DNA of 64,000 nucleotides, from the NCBI GenBank assembly GCA_910577275.1, contig CAJTMW010000008.1, forward strand, positions 658 through 64,657, written 5' to 3'. The notes below the pieces were generated by a model. The model did no database searches, was not told where the DNA came from, and saw only the letters and a program-made list of their open reading frames with translations. Positions 32,035-41,309 of the stretch are shown one piece after another. The position numbers and the translations under genes are program-made. The DNA is from an uncultured Lachnospiraceae bacterium (GTDB taxonomy: Bacteria; Bacillota; Clostridia; Lachnospirales; Lachnospiraceae). Positions within the stretch are counted from its first letter, which is position 1, and each line of letters begins with the position of its first letter.

Positions 32035-33384
32035 ATGAATGTCGAGATACAACTACCTGAAAAAGTAAAATTCATCATAGATACGATTATGGAAGCCGGC
32101 TGCGAGGCTTATGCTGTAGGGGGTTGTATCCGCGACTTCATTTTGGGGCGGGAGGCGGCGGACTGGGATATCACCACCTCCGCCTCCCCCCTTTTGGTAA
32201 AGGAGCTTTTCCGGCACACCATAGACACCGGAATTAAGCACGGGACGGTCACGGTGATGCTTGGAAAAGAAGGCTTTGAGGTGACGACCTACCGCGTTGA
32301 CGGCAGGTACGAGGACGGCAGGCACCCGGAAAGCGTGACCTTTACCGCCAGCCTTAAAGAGGATTTAAAAAGGAGAGACTTCACAATCAACGCCATGGCC
32401 TACAATGAACAGTCGGGGCTTGTGGATGAGTTCGGAGGTCTTAAGGATATTGAAAATAAAGTAATCCGATGCGTGGGCGACGCCGGGGAGCGTTTTACGG
32501 AGGACGCCCTGCGCATGATGCGGGCGGTGCGTTTTTCCGCCCAGCTTGGATATGAAATAGAAGAAAAGACTTCGGCGGCAATCAGGAAGCTTTCGGAGCG
32601 GCTGCGGCTCATCAGCGCGGAGAGGATTGCCGTGGAGCTTACAAAGCTGGCGGTGTCCCCCCACCCGGAAAAGCTGCGGACTGCCTGGGAGACGGGCATT
32701 ACAAAAATTATTCTGCCCGAGTTTGACAGATGTATGGAAACGGAGCAGAATAATCCCCACCACTGTTACAACGTGGGAGAGCATATTTTAAGGTCCATGC
32801 AGGAGATACGGCCGGAGAGGGTACTGCGCCTTGCCATGCTCTTTCATGATATCGGAAAGCCGGAGACGCTGACGGAAGGTCCGGATGGGACTTCCCATTT
32901 TCACGGGCATCCGGCGGTGTCGGAGGAAATCACCCGGCGGGTTCTGCAGAGACTGAAATTTGACAACCACACCATACAGACGGTCACCCGGCTTGTTCTT
33001 TATCATGATTATGATATACTCTCGGAGGCAAAATACGTCCGGCGGGCGGTCAGAAAGGCGGGGGAAGATATTTTTCCGCTTCTTCTGGAGGTCAAGTATG
33101 CGGACATGATGGCGCAGAGTACGTATCTTCGCCCGGAAAAGGAAGAACGGCTTTTGGCGGTGGGGGAGATATATAAGCAGGTTCGGAGGGAAGGACAATG
33201 TCTGTCCTTAAAAAATCTTGCCGTGACAGGGAAGGATTTAATTGACAGGGCCGGAATGCAGCCGGGACCGGCGCTGGGGGAAACCCTTGGAAAGCTTCTT
33301 GATATGGTGATTGAAAACCCTGATTTGAACCGAAAGGAAACGCTGCTTGCCATTGCGGCGGCAGAATCGGCAGGCGGAAAGTAA
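32035..33384 (+). CDS. cca: CCA tRNA nucleotidyltransferase
   Basis: 449 residues. The nucleotidyltransferase head has AYAVGGCIRDFILGREAADW then DITTSA, which gives the metal-binding Asp pair. RRDFTINAMAYN and the ribonucleotide-selecting EDALRMMRAVRFSAQLGYEI follow. The C-terminal part carries an HD domain (LAMLFHDIGKPETL, HGHPAVSE). It adds or repairs the 3' CCA of tRNA. It follows proS by 34 bp and may be read from the same transcript. Confidence 0.96.
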   Translation: MNVEIQLPEKVKFIIDTIMEAGCEAYAVGGCIRDFILGREAADWDITTSASPLLVKELFRHTIDTGIKHGTVTVMLGKEGFEVTTYRVDGRYEDGRHPESVTFTASLKEDLKRRDFTINAMAYNEQSGLVDEFGGLKDIENKVIRCVGDAGERFTEDALRMMRAVRFSAQLGYEIEEKTSAAIRKLSERLRLISAERIAVELTKLAVSPHPEKLRTAWETGITKIILPEFDRCMETEQNNPHHCYNVGEHILRSMQEIRPERVLRLAMLFHDIGKPETLTEGPDGTSHFHGHPAVSEEITRRVLQRLKFDNHTIQTVTRLVLYHDYDILSEAKYVRRAVRKAGEDIFPLLLEVKYADMMAQSTYLRPEKEERLLAVGEIYKQVRREGQCLSLKNLAVTGKDLIDRAGMQPGPALGETLGKLLDMVIENPDLNRKETLLAIAAAESAGGK

Positions 33385-33469
33385 TGCAGATGCCAGGATG
33401 CCGGCAGGGGTCAGGGATAAGGCAGGCGGAAAGAGGCAACATTTCCAGTAATACTTTATGGCGGTTATT

Positions 33470-33478
33470 CATATGATA
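33470..33478 (+). promoter_or_regulatory. possible mother-cell sigma factor -10 before the CotS-like gene
   Basis: CATATGATA fits the CATANNNTA form of sigma-E/K -10 elements and lies about 30 bp before the gene start; no vegetative promoter is seen in this gap. The -35 is not clear. Confidence 0.35.
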
Positions 33479-33507
33479 GGATATGACACAACTTGGGGGT
33501 AATCGCC

Positions 33508-34485
33508 GTGAATGACAGAAGCGTTAATCTGTTGGAAAATTATGATATCGAAGTGCTTCGCACCTGGAAAGGTCGGGGCGCTATTCTATGTGAAACAAAA
33601 CAGGGCACTTATATATGGAAGGAATACGCCGGGCGCAGGGAAAAGGCTGTTTTTCAGAATGCGCTGCTCACCATGGTGAAAGAAAACGGTTTTGGGAATG
33701 TGGAAGGTATTCTTAAAAATAAAGAGCAGGAGCTTTTGACGCAGGACGCGGATGGGACTTCCTATATCCTTAAGACTTATTTTGAAGGCAGAGAGTGCAA
33801 CGTGAGAGACGCAGGTGAGTGCGTGCAGGCGGTAGAAACGCTGGCACAGTTTCACAAAGCGTCTTATTCGGAGGAGCCTTTGCCGGGTGTCTGTGCGCCC
33901 CGCACCCCGCATCTGGAATTTGAAAAGCATAACAAGGAGCTGAAAAGAGTCAGGAAATATCTGTGGGACAAAAGCCCGAAAACAGATTTTGAAATATACC
34001 TGATGAAAAATTATGACTATTTTCTCAATCTGGCGCTGCAGATGACGGAGGAGCTTCGGTTTTTTAAGAGCGGGGAGGAAAGCCGCTTTACCTGCCACGG
34101 CGATTATCAGCATCACAATATCATGTTTTGCAAAGACGGGATTTATCTGATTAATTTTGAAAAATGTGTTTCTGACAGTCCTGTCAGGGATTTGTACCTT
34201 TTTATGAGAAAGCTGATGGAAAAAAATAACTGGGCGGAAGGCATCGGCTTTGAGCTGATTAATTCCTATGACAAGATACGTCCCATGGAAAAAGAAGAAT
34301 TCAGACAGCTGTATTACCGTCTGGCCTATCCGGAAAAATTCTGGAAGATAGTCAATTTTTATTATAATTCAGGAAAAGCCTGGATTCCGGGGAGAAATCT
34401 GGAAAAACTAATCCGCGTAACCGGGCAGGAGAAGGATAAACAGGATTTTCTTGAGAAGTTTCGGACCAGATATGGATTATCTTAG
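33508..34485 (+). CDS. CotS-family spore coat protein (kinase-like fold)
   Basis: 325 residues from the GTG at 33508, which has TTGGGGG upstream; an in-frame TTG at 33493 is the alternative. It has the aminoglycoside-phosphotransferase/CotS-like fold: TYIWKEYAG (Lys), CHGDYQHHNIMFCKDGIYLI with the catalytic HGD-type loop, and NFEKCVSDSPVRDLYLFMRK where the kinase DFD is replaced by NFE. CotS/YsxE/YutH proteins are spore coat or cortex-associated in Bacillus. The gene follows cca. Loss of the DFD aspartate suggests weak or no kinase activity (inference). Confidence 0.82.
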   Translation: MNDRSVNLLENYDIEVLRTWKGRGAILCETKQGTYIWKEYAGRREKAVFQNALLTMVKENGFGNVEGILKNKEQELLTQDADGTSYILKTYFEGRECNVRDAGECVQAVETLAQFHKASYSEEPLPGVCAPRTPHLEFEKHNKELKRVRKYLWDKSPKTDFEIYLMKNYDYFLNLALQMTEELRFFKSGEESRFTCHGDYQHHNIMFCKDGIYLINFEKCVSDSPVRDLYLFMRKLMEKNNWAEGIGFELINSYDKIRPMEKEEFRQLYYRLAYPEKFWKIVNFYYNSGKAWIPGRNLEKLIRVTGQEKDKQDFLEKFRTRYGLS

Positions 34486-34590
34486 TGCTTTTCATATTTG
34501 GCCGGGCGTGGTATACTTGAAGATGTGAGAGTGGGGAATCACTAAGCTCGAAAGGATACCGCAAAACGGTTTATGCGGGAATGAGGAAAA

Positions 34591-36168
34591 ATGAAGAAAT
34601 TTAAAGAGATACAAAATTCGATAAAGCCATTGCTTTTAAGCCTTTGTCTGATACTGACAGGATGCGGCGCCGCCAGTCTGGCGCAGGAATCCACCTTTGA
34701 GAGCGCTTATGAAAATGTGGAAGAGGAGGAGCCGGTAAATATTTACACATCCTCGGCGTCGGCGGTGATAGAGGCGGTAAGCGAAGAAAGCCAGGCAATG
34801 GCCCTGTATCTGCCGGACCGTAATGAGAACAGAGTTTTTAGCTATGACGGGACTACGGTGATTAACGACAGGTATGGAAGCGCAATGTCCGTGATTCAAT
34901 TGCAGCCGGGCGATATTGCGGAAATTACCTATAATAATGAGCTGGAAAAGCTGGGAAGCATTACCCTTTCGGGAGACGCCTGGAGCTATGAGGGCATCAC
35001 AAAATACAATCTGAATGCCGGAAACGACAGCGCGACCATCGGCGAGGAAAGCTTCAATATGGGAAGCAATGTTCTGGTATTTTCGGAGGGCAGGCCCATC
35101 GACACCGGAGAGATTATCCATCAGGATATCCTTTCCTTTCATGGAAAGGGCAGTAACGTAATGAGCATTACCGTGGATAAGGGACACGGTTATCTGGAGC
35201 TGAAAAATTCCGAAGCCCTGCTTGGCGGATGGGTTGAGGTAGGGCAGACTGTGATTTCCCAGATTGCGGAGGACATGCTGATAACAGTGCCGGAGGGCGA
35301 ATATACGGTCCGGCTGACTGCGGAGAAGGTAGATGTAACCAGAGACGTAACGATTGAAAGAAATAAGGTAACGGAGCTTGACCTTGGGGACATTGAAATT
35401 CCCGAGCCGGATGACGGAGTTGTCATATTTGAAATTACTCCTGAAAGCGCAAAGGTTTATGTAGATGACAAGAGTGTCAAAACCACCTATCCCCTGCGGC
35501 TTCCCCTTGGTTTACATAAAGTGACGGCCGAGGCCGAAGGATATGACAGCCTTTCCGAATATATTAAGGTAGAAACGGAAACAATTACGGTGAAAATGGA
35601 TTTGGAAAAAGCAAAGGCTGTGGAAACCGTGTCAGGAAACAGCATTTCCTCATCTACCGCCACAGGCAGCGGAAGAGTCACCATTGAAGCGCCGGCGGAC
35701 GTGTCCGTTTACCAGGATAATCTGTATATGGGAATTGCGCCTGTTACCTATGATAAAACGGCCGGCGACCATACAATCACACTCCGCAAGGCGGGTTATA
35801 TTACCAGAAGCCACGATATTGTTGTTACCGACGACGGCAGAGACGTCACCTATGCCTTCCCTGACCTTGAACCGGAAAACGGAAGGAACACGGTAAGCGG
35901 CAATTTCATCAGCGGTAATCCGACAGACGACAAAAACAGAAACCAGAACCAGACGACGGGAAACAATAATAATAACAATAACAACACAGTGAGCGGTAAT
36001 TCTGTGAGCGGTAACTCATTGACAGATTCCCAAAACCTGGATTCGAATGGAGAAAATTCTGGTAATGGGGATTCCGGCAACGGGAATACGGACAATACGG
36101 GGGCTGGCAGCAGTAATATTGACGATACGAATCGGATTGATGGAAGCAGCAGAGATTCCAATACATAA
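34591..36168 (+). CDS. PEGA-domain lipoprotein with Asn/Ser-rich C-terminus
   Basis: 525 residues. A lipoprotein signal ends LILTGCGAAS (cysteine about residue 25). The middle contains PEGA-type beta repeats: VPEGEYTVRLTAEKVDVTRD, VYVDDKSVKTTYPLRLPLGL and VYQDNLYMGIAPVTYDKTAG. From about residue 430 the chain is low-complexity: an Asn run and repeated VSGN(S/F)(I/V)SGN units, then Gly/Asp/Asn-rich sequence to the end. It is probably anchored outside the membrane, with the tail reaching into the wall. Function unknown; it stands alone with its own terminator. Confidence 0.82.
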   Translation: MKKFKEIQNSIKPLLLSLCLILTGCGAASLAQESTFESAYENVEEEEPVNIYTSSASAVIEAVSEESQAMALYLPDRNENRVFSYDGTTVINDRYGSAMSVIQLQPGDIAEITYNNELEKLGSITLSGDAWSYEGITKYNLNAGNDSATIGEESFNMGSNVLVFSEGRPIDTGEIIHQDILSFHGKGSNVMSITVDKGHGYLELKNSEALLGGWVEVGQTVISQIAEDMLITVPEGEYTVRLTAEKVDVTRDVTIERNKVTELDLGDIEIPEPDDGVVIFEITPESAKVYVDDKSVKTTYPLRLPLGLHKVTAEAEGYDSLSEYIKVETETITVKMDLEKAKAVETVSGNSISSSTATGSGRVTIEAPADVSVYQDNLYMGIAPVTYDKTAGDHTITLRKAGYITRSHDIVVTDDGRDVTYAFPDLEPENGRNTVSGNFISGNPTDDKNRNQNQTTGNNNNNNNNTVSGNSVSGNSLTDSQNLDSNGENSGNGDSGNGNTDNTGAGSSNIDDTNRIDGSSRDSNT

Positions 36169-36171
36169 TTA

Positions 36172-36210
36172 AAAGAGGGCTGTCGCATTAAAAATGCGGC
36201 AGTCTCTTTA
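36172..36210 (+). terminator. terminator after the PEGA gene
   Basis: AAAGAGGGCTGTCGCAT at 36172-36188 pairs with ATGCGGCAGTCTCTTT at 36194-36209, a long stem with G-T pairs and T-rich end. Confidence 0.8.
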
Positions 36211-36251
36211 TATAAGAGTATCTGACAGGCGGAAAGATAAAAGGAGAGCAT

Positions 36252-36929
36252 ATGAAAAACGATTTTAGCAGGGCGGAAGTAAATACGCAGTATTCTTATT
36301 TCACCAATGAATATACCCTGACAAAGGAAATGTGCGCGGAGTTGGAACCGTCACGGATTGATTTGGGGATTATTTTCGTGGGCATGACAATCATTTTTAT
36401 GTTTATGGTGCTTCTTCCCTCTGTTTTCGATATGATTCCTGCGATTCCTGACGCAGCGCATGCCTTTTTTTCAGCGCCCTCCGTCGGTACGATTCTGGAG
36501 TTTTCCGGCGTCACAGGCATTACCTTTGTGCCGCCTTTGGTTGCCATATGGTGTCTGATAAAGGCATTTCCGAAGCTGGTAGGTGAAAAGCAGTTTAAGG
36601 AGCATATGAAGCTTGTGCCCGGTGTAAACAGAACGGTATCTTTTTATGACACACATGTCACAGTGAAAGGGAAGTTCAGCAAAAAGCTTCCCTACAAAGA
36701 ACTGCGCCGGACCGGAGAGACGCGGAACTATTACATATTGTATTTTACAGATAGAATCATACTGCCCGTGGATAAGGCCGGTTTCCGAAAAGGGAATATG
36801 AAAGAGCTGAAGGCATTTCTGAGAGAACGAAGGACATGGAAATCAAAGGTATTCGGGGTGGCGCGTTATTTCCCGTCTGTGATTCTTTTTGTGTTTTACT
36901 GTTATATGCTGTGGACGGAGGGGCTTTAA
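36252..36929 (+). CDS. YcxB-like family membrane protein
   Basis: 225 residues. Two membrane helices (IDLGIIFVGMTIIFMFMVLL and GVTGITFVPPLVAIWCLIKA) are followed by a YcxB-type C-terminal domain (VSFYDTHVTVKGKFSKKLPY, YYILYFTDRIILPVDKAGF, LKAFLRER) and a last helix (YFPSVILFVFYCYMLW). The family has no assigned function. It has a GGAGAG site before the ATG. Confidence 0.75.
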   Translation: MKNDFSRAEVNTQYSYFTNEYTLTKEMCAELEPSRIDLGIIFVGMTIIFMFMVLLPSVFDMIPAIPDAAHAFFSAPSVGTILEFSGVTGITFVPPLVAIWCLIKAFPKLVGEKQFKEHMKLVPGVNRTVSFYDTHVTVKGKFSKKLPYKELRRTGETRNYYILYFTDRIILPVDKAGFRKGNMKELKAFLRERRTWKSKVFGVARYFPSVILFVFYCYMLWTEGL

Positions 36930-37006
36930 GATGATAGCTAATACAAACAATGGATGGAGAGCTGAAGAGACAATGAATAATTCAAAGATAAAAGAAAGCG
37001 GGACAG

Positions 37007-37798
37007 ATGAAAACTTATTTGGCATATTTTGATGAAACCGGTGATGATGGAGTGACGACCGCTTCATCAGACCATTTTATTCTGACAAGTCTGTATATGT
37101 CCGCAGAAAGCTGGCAACAGAATTTTAATCTGATGCGTGCGCTGCGTAAAGAACTGCGGGATAAATATGGTTTTCATGCAACAGAAGAAATGCACACAAA
37201 ACATTTCCTTACAGACAAAAATCCATATCGAAATTACAAATGGTCTAGGGAAATAAAGCAGGAAATCATTAAAGCGTTTACATTAACCATAGCGGCGATG
37301 GATTTGAAGATTGTGAATGTGATTATTGACAAGAAAAAGTTTATAGATGGTAATTATCATATTCTGGAAAACGCTTTAAAATACAATATCCAGCGTATAG
37401 AAAATGACAGTGATGGAGAGTGGAATTATCTGATTATTACAGATGAAGGAAGAATTGCACCAATGAGGAAAACGGCAAGGGCAATTCGTGCCTATAATCC
37501 TATCCAGTCTAAATATTCATATGGTTTTGTAAATCAGCCAATTACAAATATGATAGAAGATATTCTGGAGAAGAATTCGTCAGAATCATATTTTATACAG
37601 ATATGTGATTTTGTATCCTTTTTTATTCATTTGTATTTTAAGATAGAATACAGGCAGGAAGATTTGCCAAGACGTATTGCAAATGTAATAGATGAAGGAT
37701 TTGTAAGAAGGGTAATGGTGACATTGAAAAAATCAGGTCGTCTTAATCTGAAGGCAAATGAAAACAATCCGTATGGGCTGGTAATATATCCGAAATAA
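37007..37798 (+). CDS. DUF3800-family protein
   Basis: 263 residues. LAYFDETGDDGV at the N-terminus, LIITDEGRI in the middle and FIQICDFVSFFI near the end give the conserved acidic residues of DUF3800, an RNase H-like fold of unknown function often found in phage, plasmid or defence neighbourhoods. The gene is visibly more A+T-rich than its neighbours (AAA, ATT, AAT and ATA codons are common) and stands alone, which suggests acquisition by transfer. There is no good ribosome binding site before the ATG beyond GCGGGACAG. Confidence 0.8.
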   Translation: MKTYLAYFDETGDDGVTTASSDHFILTSLYMSAESWQQNFNLMRALRKELRDKYGFHATEEMHTKHFLTDKNPYRNYKWSREIKQEIIKAFTLTIAAMDLKIVNVIIDKKKFIDGNYHILENALKYNIQRIENDSDGEWNYLIITDEGRIAPMRKTARAIRAYNPIQSKYSYGFVNQPITNMIEDILEKNSSESYFIQICDFVSFFIHLYFKIEYRQEDLPRRIANVIDEGFVRRVMVTLKKSGRLNLKANENNPYGLVIYPK

Positions 37799-38030
37799 TT
37801 AAAAACACCACCTACATCGCATCCGCGGGTTCAGTGGTTCAATATTATTATACACAGCAGCTTGTGATGTGTCAATAAACCGGTCAATAAAATTTTGCGG
37901 CATACGCATTTCCCCTCTTGTATTTCCCCCATAAAGCGGCTATAATATGTGGCATTGCTGTTAGCAGACAAGGGGGCGTCCATGTTCTCCCTTGTACAGT
38001 CAACCAAAGAAACAAGCGAGGGAAAATCAC

Positions 38031-39404
38031 ATGAAAGCGGCAAAAACTGTGGACAGGCATTCCACGAATCAGATTACGGAGGGAGTTATCTGGAAACAGC
38101 TCCTCTTTTTTTTCTTCCCGATTTTGTTCGGGACTTTTTTTCAGCAGTTATATAACACCACGGACGCGGTTATCGTGGGAAACTTCGTGGGAAAAGAGGC
38201 GCTGGCAGCGGTAGGCGGACCTGCCTCCACGTTGATTAATCTGCTGGTGGGATTCTTTATGGGGCTTTCTTCGGGCGCGACCGTAATTATTTCCCAGTTT
38301 TATGGAGCGTCCCACGAGGAGGACGTGAAAAAGGCGGTTCACACGGCGATGGCGCTTTCCATTGCGGGCGGGGCTGTTATCATGCTGCTCGGGCTTTTAT
38401 TTTCCGGAGCGGCGCTTCGGGCAATGAACACGCCGGCGGATATAATGGCAATGTCCGTCCGGTATATGAGAATCTATTTTCTGGGCGTGATTCCGTCCCT
38501 GATTTACAATATGGGCTCCAGCATTCTGCGGGCGGTAGGGGATTCCAAGAGGCCCCTTTACTTCCTTATATTATCCTGTATTGCCAATATATTCCTGGAC
38601 ATTCTTTTTGTGGTGGTTCTGAAAATGGGCGTATCGGGGGTAGCCATAGCCACGGTCCTCTCTCAGGTGTTCAGCGCAGCTTTAGTGACGGCTGCCCTGA
38701 TGAGGTCCGAGGATATTTATAAGCTGAACCTGCGGGAAATCCGTTTTCATCCCTATATTCTTCGGAATATTATCAGGATTGGGCTCCCGGCAGGGCTGCA
38801 GTCCTCCATGTACTCCATTTCAAACCTGATTGTCCAGTCCAGCGTGAACTCCTTTGGGACGGACACGGTTGCGGCGTGGACGGCTTACGGGAAAATGGAC
38901 GGTATTTTCTGGATGATTAGCGGCGCCTATGGTATTTCCATTACAACCTTTGCCGGACAGAATTTCGGGGCGGGAAAATATGACAGAATTCACAAGAGCA
39001 CCCGGATTTGCCTCGGCATGGCGGCTTTTACCAGTGTACTTATGAGCGCTATTGTGCTTTTAGGGGGAAATGTCTTTTTCCGACTGTTTACAACGGACGC
39101 AAATGTGATTGCAATAGGGATGGGAATGGTACGGGTAATCTCGCCCTGCTATATTACTTTTATATGTGTGGAAATTTTAGGCGGCACGGCGAGAGGCTGC
39201 GGGGACGCCGTTGTTCCCACGGTGATGACTGCTCTGGGAACCTGCGTCCTTCGGGTGGCGTGGGTGCTGATTGCGGCTCCGCTGCGGCCGGAAATGTCAA
39301 CGGTGGCTTTCAGCTATCCTCTCACATGGAGCGTAACATCCGTTATGTTTATCATTTATTATCTGAAGGGCAACTGGCTGAAACGGAGCAGGCGTCTTGC
39401 GTGA
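38031..39404 (+). CDS. MATE family efflux transporter
   Basis: 457 residues from the ATG at 38031, with GAGGG eight bases upstream; a TTG at 37992 is less likely. It has twelve hydrophobic segments and two homologous halves. LFFFFFPILFGTFFQQLYNT begins the first, and TDAVIVGNFVGKEALAAVGG is the typical MATE loop 1; GAYGISITTFAGQNFGAGKY and GTARGCGDAVVPTVMT mark the second half. It is a cation-coupled exporter of drugs or metabolites. A TATAAT box lies at about 37940. No regulator is adjacent. Confidence 0.93.
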   Translation: MKAAKTVDRHSTNQITEGVIWKQLLFFFFPILFGTFFQQLYNTTDAVIVGNFVGKEALAAVGGPASTLINLLVGFFMGLSSGATVIISQFYGASHEEDVKKAVHTAMALSIAGGAVIMLLGLLFSGAALRAMNTPADIMAMSVRYMRIYFLGVIPSLIYNMGSSILRAVGDSKRPLYFLILSCIANIFLDILFVVVLKMGVSGVAIATVLSQVFSAALVTAALMRSEDIYKLNLREIRFHPYILRNIIRIGLPAGLQSSMYSISNLIVQSSVNSFGTDTVAAWTAYGKMDGIFWMISGAYGISITTFAGQNFGAGKYDRIHKSTRICLGMAAFTSVLMSAIVLLGGNVFFRLFTTDANVIAIGMGMVRVISPCYITFICVEILGGTARGCGDAVVPTVMTALGTCVLRVAWVLIAAPLRPEMSTVAFSYPLTWSVTSVMFIIYYLKGNWLKRSRRLA

Positions 39405-39447
39405 ACGCGCCGCCTGACGATTAAAAAATAAAAAGGAAAAGGTCAAA

Positions 39448-40758
39448 ATGAATCAGGAAATCAAAAAACGGACAAAATGGTTTATGGACGCCAGATTCGG
39501 CATGTTTATTCACTGGGGGCTGTACGCAATTCCGGCCTGCGGGGAATGGATGATGTCAGAGAAGGAGATGCCGGTAAAGGAGTATGAAAAGTATTTTTAT
39601 ATGTTTGACCCGGTGGATTTTAACCCGAGACAGTGGGCGAAGCTGGCAAAGAAGGCGGGCATGAAATATGCGGTCTTAACGGCAAAGCATCACGACGGCT
39701 TTTGCCTGTTCGACTCTGCGCTGACAGACTACAAGGCCACCAATACGAAGGCCGGCCGGGATTTGGTGAGAGAGTTTCTGGATGCGTTCCGGGAGGAAGA
39801 AATTAAAACAGGACTTTATTTTTCGATTATCGACTGGCATCACCCGGATTTTCCAAAATACGGAGACCGGCAGCACCCTATGCGGAACTGCGAAGCGTAC
39901 AGGGATGAAAAAATCAACTTCGACAGGTATCTGGAATATATGCACGGTCAGGTAAAGGAGCTGGTGACAGGCTACGGAAAGCTGGACATTCTCTGGTTTG
40001 ACTTTTCCTATGACGATATGTGCGGAGAAAAGTGGAAGGCGACAGAGCTGATTAAGATGGTGAGGAAGTATCAGCCGGATGTGATTATCGACAACAGACT
40101 GGAAGGCGGCGGCGGGAAGTACGGCAGTATTGCAACGGAAAATCCGCTGATTTACAGCGGGGATTTTGCCAGCCCGGAGCAGATTATACCGCCCTGCGGC
40201 GTGCGTGGCGAGAAGGGAGAGCTGATTCCCTGGGAGCTGTGCGCGACCATGAATAACCACTGGGGCTACTGTAATTTTGACTATGAATATAAGCCTGCCG
40301 AGATGCTGATTCGGAAGCTGGTGGAGTGCGTGAGCAAGGGCGGCAATATGCTTTTAAATGTGGGGCCCGACGCGAGGGGAAGGATACCGGAGCAGAGTGT
40401 TAAAATCCTGGAGGAAATCGGCGCATGGATGGAAAAGAACAGCGAAAGCATTTATGGCTGCGGCATCAGCGATATTCCCAAGCCGGAATGGGGAAGATAC
40501 ACTCAGAAGAACAATACGGTGTATGCCCACGTGTACGAGGCGCCTTTGGGGGCGCTGCCTCTTTACGGAATCGGACCGGACGAGCCGGAGAGGATTTTTT
40601 ATCTGGCGGACGGCAGCGAAATGAAGCGGGGCGAGGCCTGGAACACCGCCATGTTTACGGAGACGGCTTTTGTCACCTTTGGAGAGGTGGCGGCGTATAC
40701 CTATCCTCTGCCGGACAAGACGGACACCGTACTGAAAATCGAGCTTAAGAAAAAATAA
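39448..40758 (+). CDS. Alpha-L-fucosidase (GH29), cytoplasmic
   Basis: 436 residues. WFMDARFGMFIHWGLYAIPA at the N-terminus, YAVLTAKHHDGFCLFDS, and LDILWFDFSYDD with the nucleophile at D185 are classical GH29 signatures; SKGGNMLLNVGPDARGRIPE closes the barrel. There is no signal peptide, so it acts on imported fucosides, for example from host mucin or milk glycans. It is preceded by AAAAAGGAAAAGG and not linked to a transporter in the window. Confidence 0.94.
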   Translation: MNQEIKKRTKWFMDARFGMFIHWGLYAIPACGEWMMSEKEMPVKEYEKYFYMFDPVDFNPRQWAKLAKKAGMKYAVLTAKHHDGFCLFDSALTDYKATNTKAGRDLVREFLDAFREEEIKTGLYFSIIDWHHPDFPKYGDRQHPMRNCEAYRDEKINFDRYLEYMHGQVKELVTGYGKLDILWFDFSYDDMCGEKWKATELIKMVRKYQPDVIIDNRLEGGGGKYGSIATENPLIYSGDFASPEQIIPPCGVRGEKGELIPWELCATMNNHWGYCNFDYEYKPAEMLIRKLVECVSKGGNMLLNVGPDARGRIPEQSVKILEEIGAWMEKNSESIYGCGISDIPKPEWGRYTQKNNTVYAHVYEAPLGALPLYGIGPDEPERIFYLADGSEMKRGEAWNTAMFTETAFVTFGEVAAYTYPLPDKTDTVLKIELKKK

Positions 40759-40838
40759 AATTACGTTGATTTTATTTGCTTTTTGGCGAAAATAAAGGGC
40801 AAAAAAGAGCGGAAATATAGAGGAATCCAAAATTTGCC

Positions 40839-40867
40839 TTGACAAACAGATTTAAAGAGGATATATA
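40839..40867 (+). promoter_or_regulatory. strong promoter of the HU gene
   Basis: TTGACA at 40839-40844 and TATATA at 40862-40867 with a 17-bp spacer. Confidence 0.75.
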
Positions 40868-40933
40868 TATACTACGGGCGTTTCAAATAAGAGACATCTA
40901 CGAAAACTCATATAGAAAGAGGAGGAGTTCATC

Positions 40934-41209
40934 ATGAACAAAACAGAATTAGTTGCAGCTATGGCAGAGGAATCTGGATTATCCAGAAAGGATGCGGAAG
41001 CAGCATTAAAAGCTTTTACAAATGTTGTATCAGAAGAATTAAAGAAGGGCGGAAAGGTTCAGTTGGTTGGCTTCGGAACTTTTGAAGTATCCGAGAGAGC
41101 TGCAAGAGAAGGAAGAAACCCTCAGACAAACGAGGTTATGCAGATTGCGGCTTCCAAGGCTCCCAAGTTCAAAGCCGGCAAAGCGTTAAAGGATATGGTA
41201 AACGCATAA
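40934..41209 (+). CDS. hup: HU family DNA-binding protein
   Basis: 91 residues. MNKTELVAAMAEESGLSRKD opens the dimerisation helices, and VQLVGFGTFEVSERAAREGR with NPQT then ASKAPKFKAGKALKDMV gives the DNA-binding arm with its conserved RNPQT tip. It is the nucleoid protein HU. Preceded by AGAGGAGG and a strong promoter, as expected for an abundant protein. It heads the rqcP-yabP-yabQ-divIC block, an order also seen in other Clostridia. Confidence 0.97.
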   Translation: MNKTELVAAMAEESGLSRKDAEAALKAFTNVVSEELKKGGKVQLVGFGTFEVSERAAREGRNPQTNEVMQIAASKAPKFKAGKALKDMVNA

Positions 41210-41249
41210 CTGCTGATATGCTTATCAGACGAAACACTTTTATGAACGA

Positions 41250-41281
41250 AAAGAACCTGTGCAGGATACGGGTTCTTTTTT
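41250..41281 (+). terminator. terminator after the HU gene
   Basis: AAGAACC at 41251-41257 pairs with GGTTCTT at 41271-41277 and is followed by a T run. Confidence 0.7.
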
Positions 41282-41309
41282 ACTATGGAGGTTTATAAGG
41301 AAAACTGCT

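Noticed and set aside
34500..34590. Possible riboswitch before the PEGA gene (CGAAAGGATACCGC and CGCA/TGCG pairing)
   Set aside because: The stretch resembles fragments of several classes but matches none; too short to support a call.
36931..37032. 33-codon frame overlapping the DUF3800 start
   Set aside because: No ribosome binding site of its own and low-complexity A-rich sequence; probably chance.
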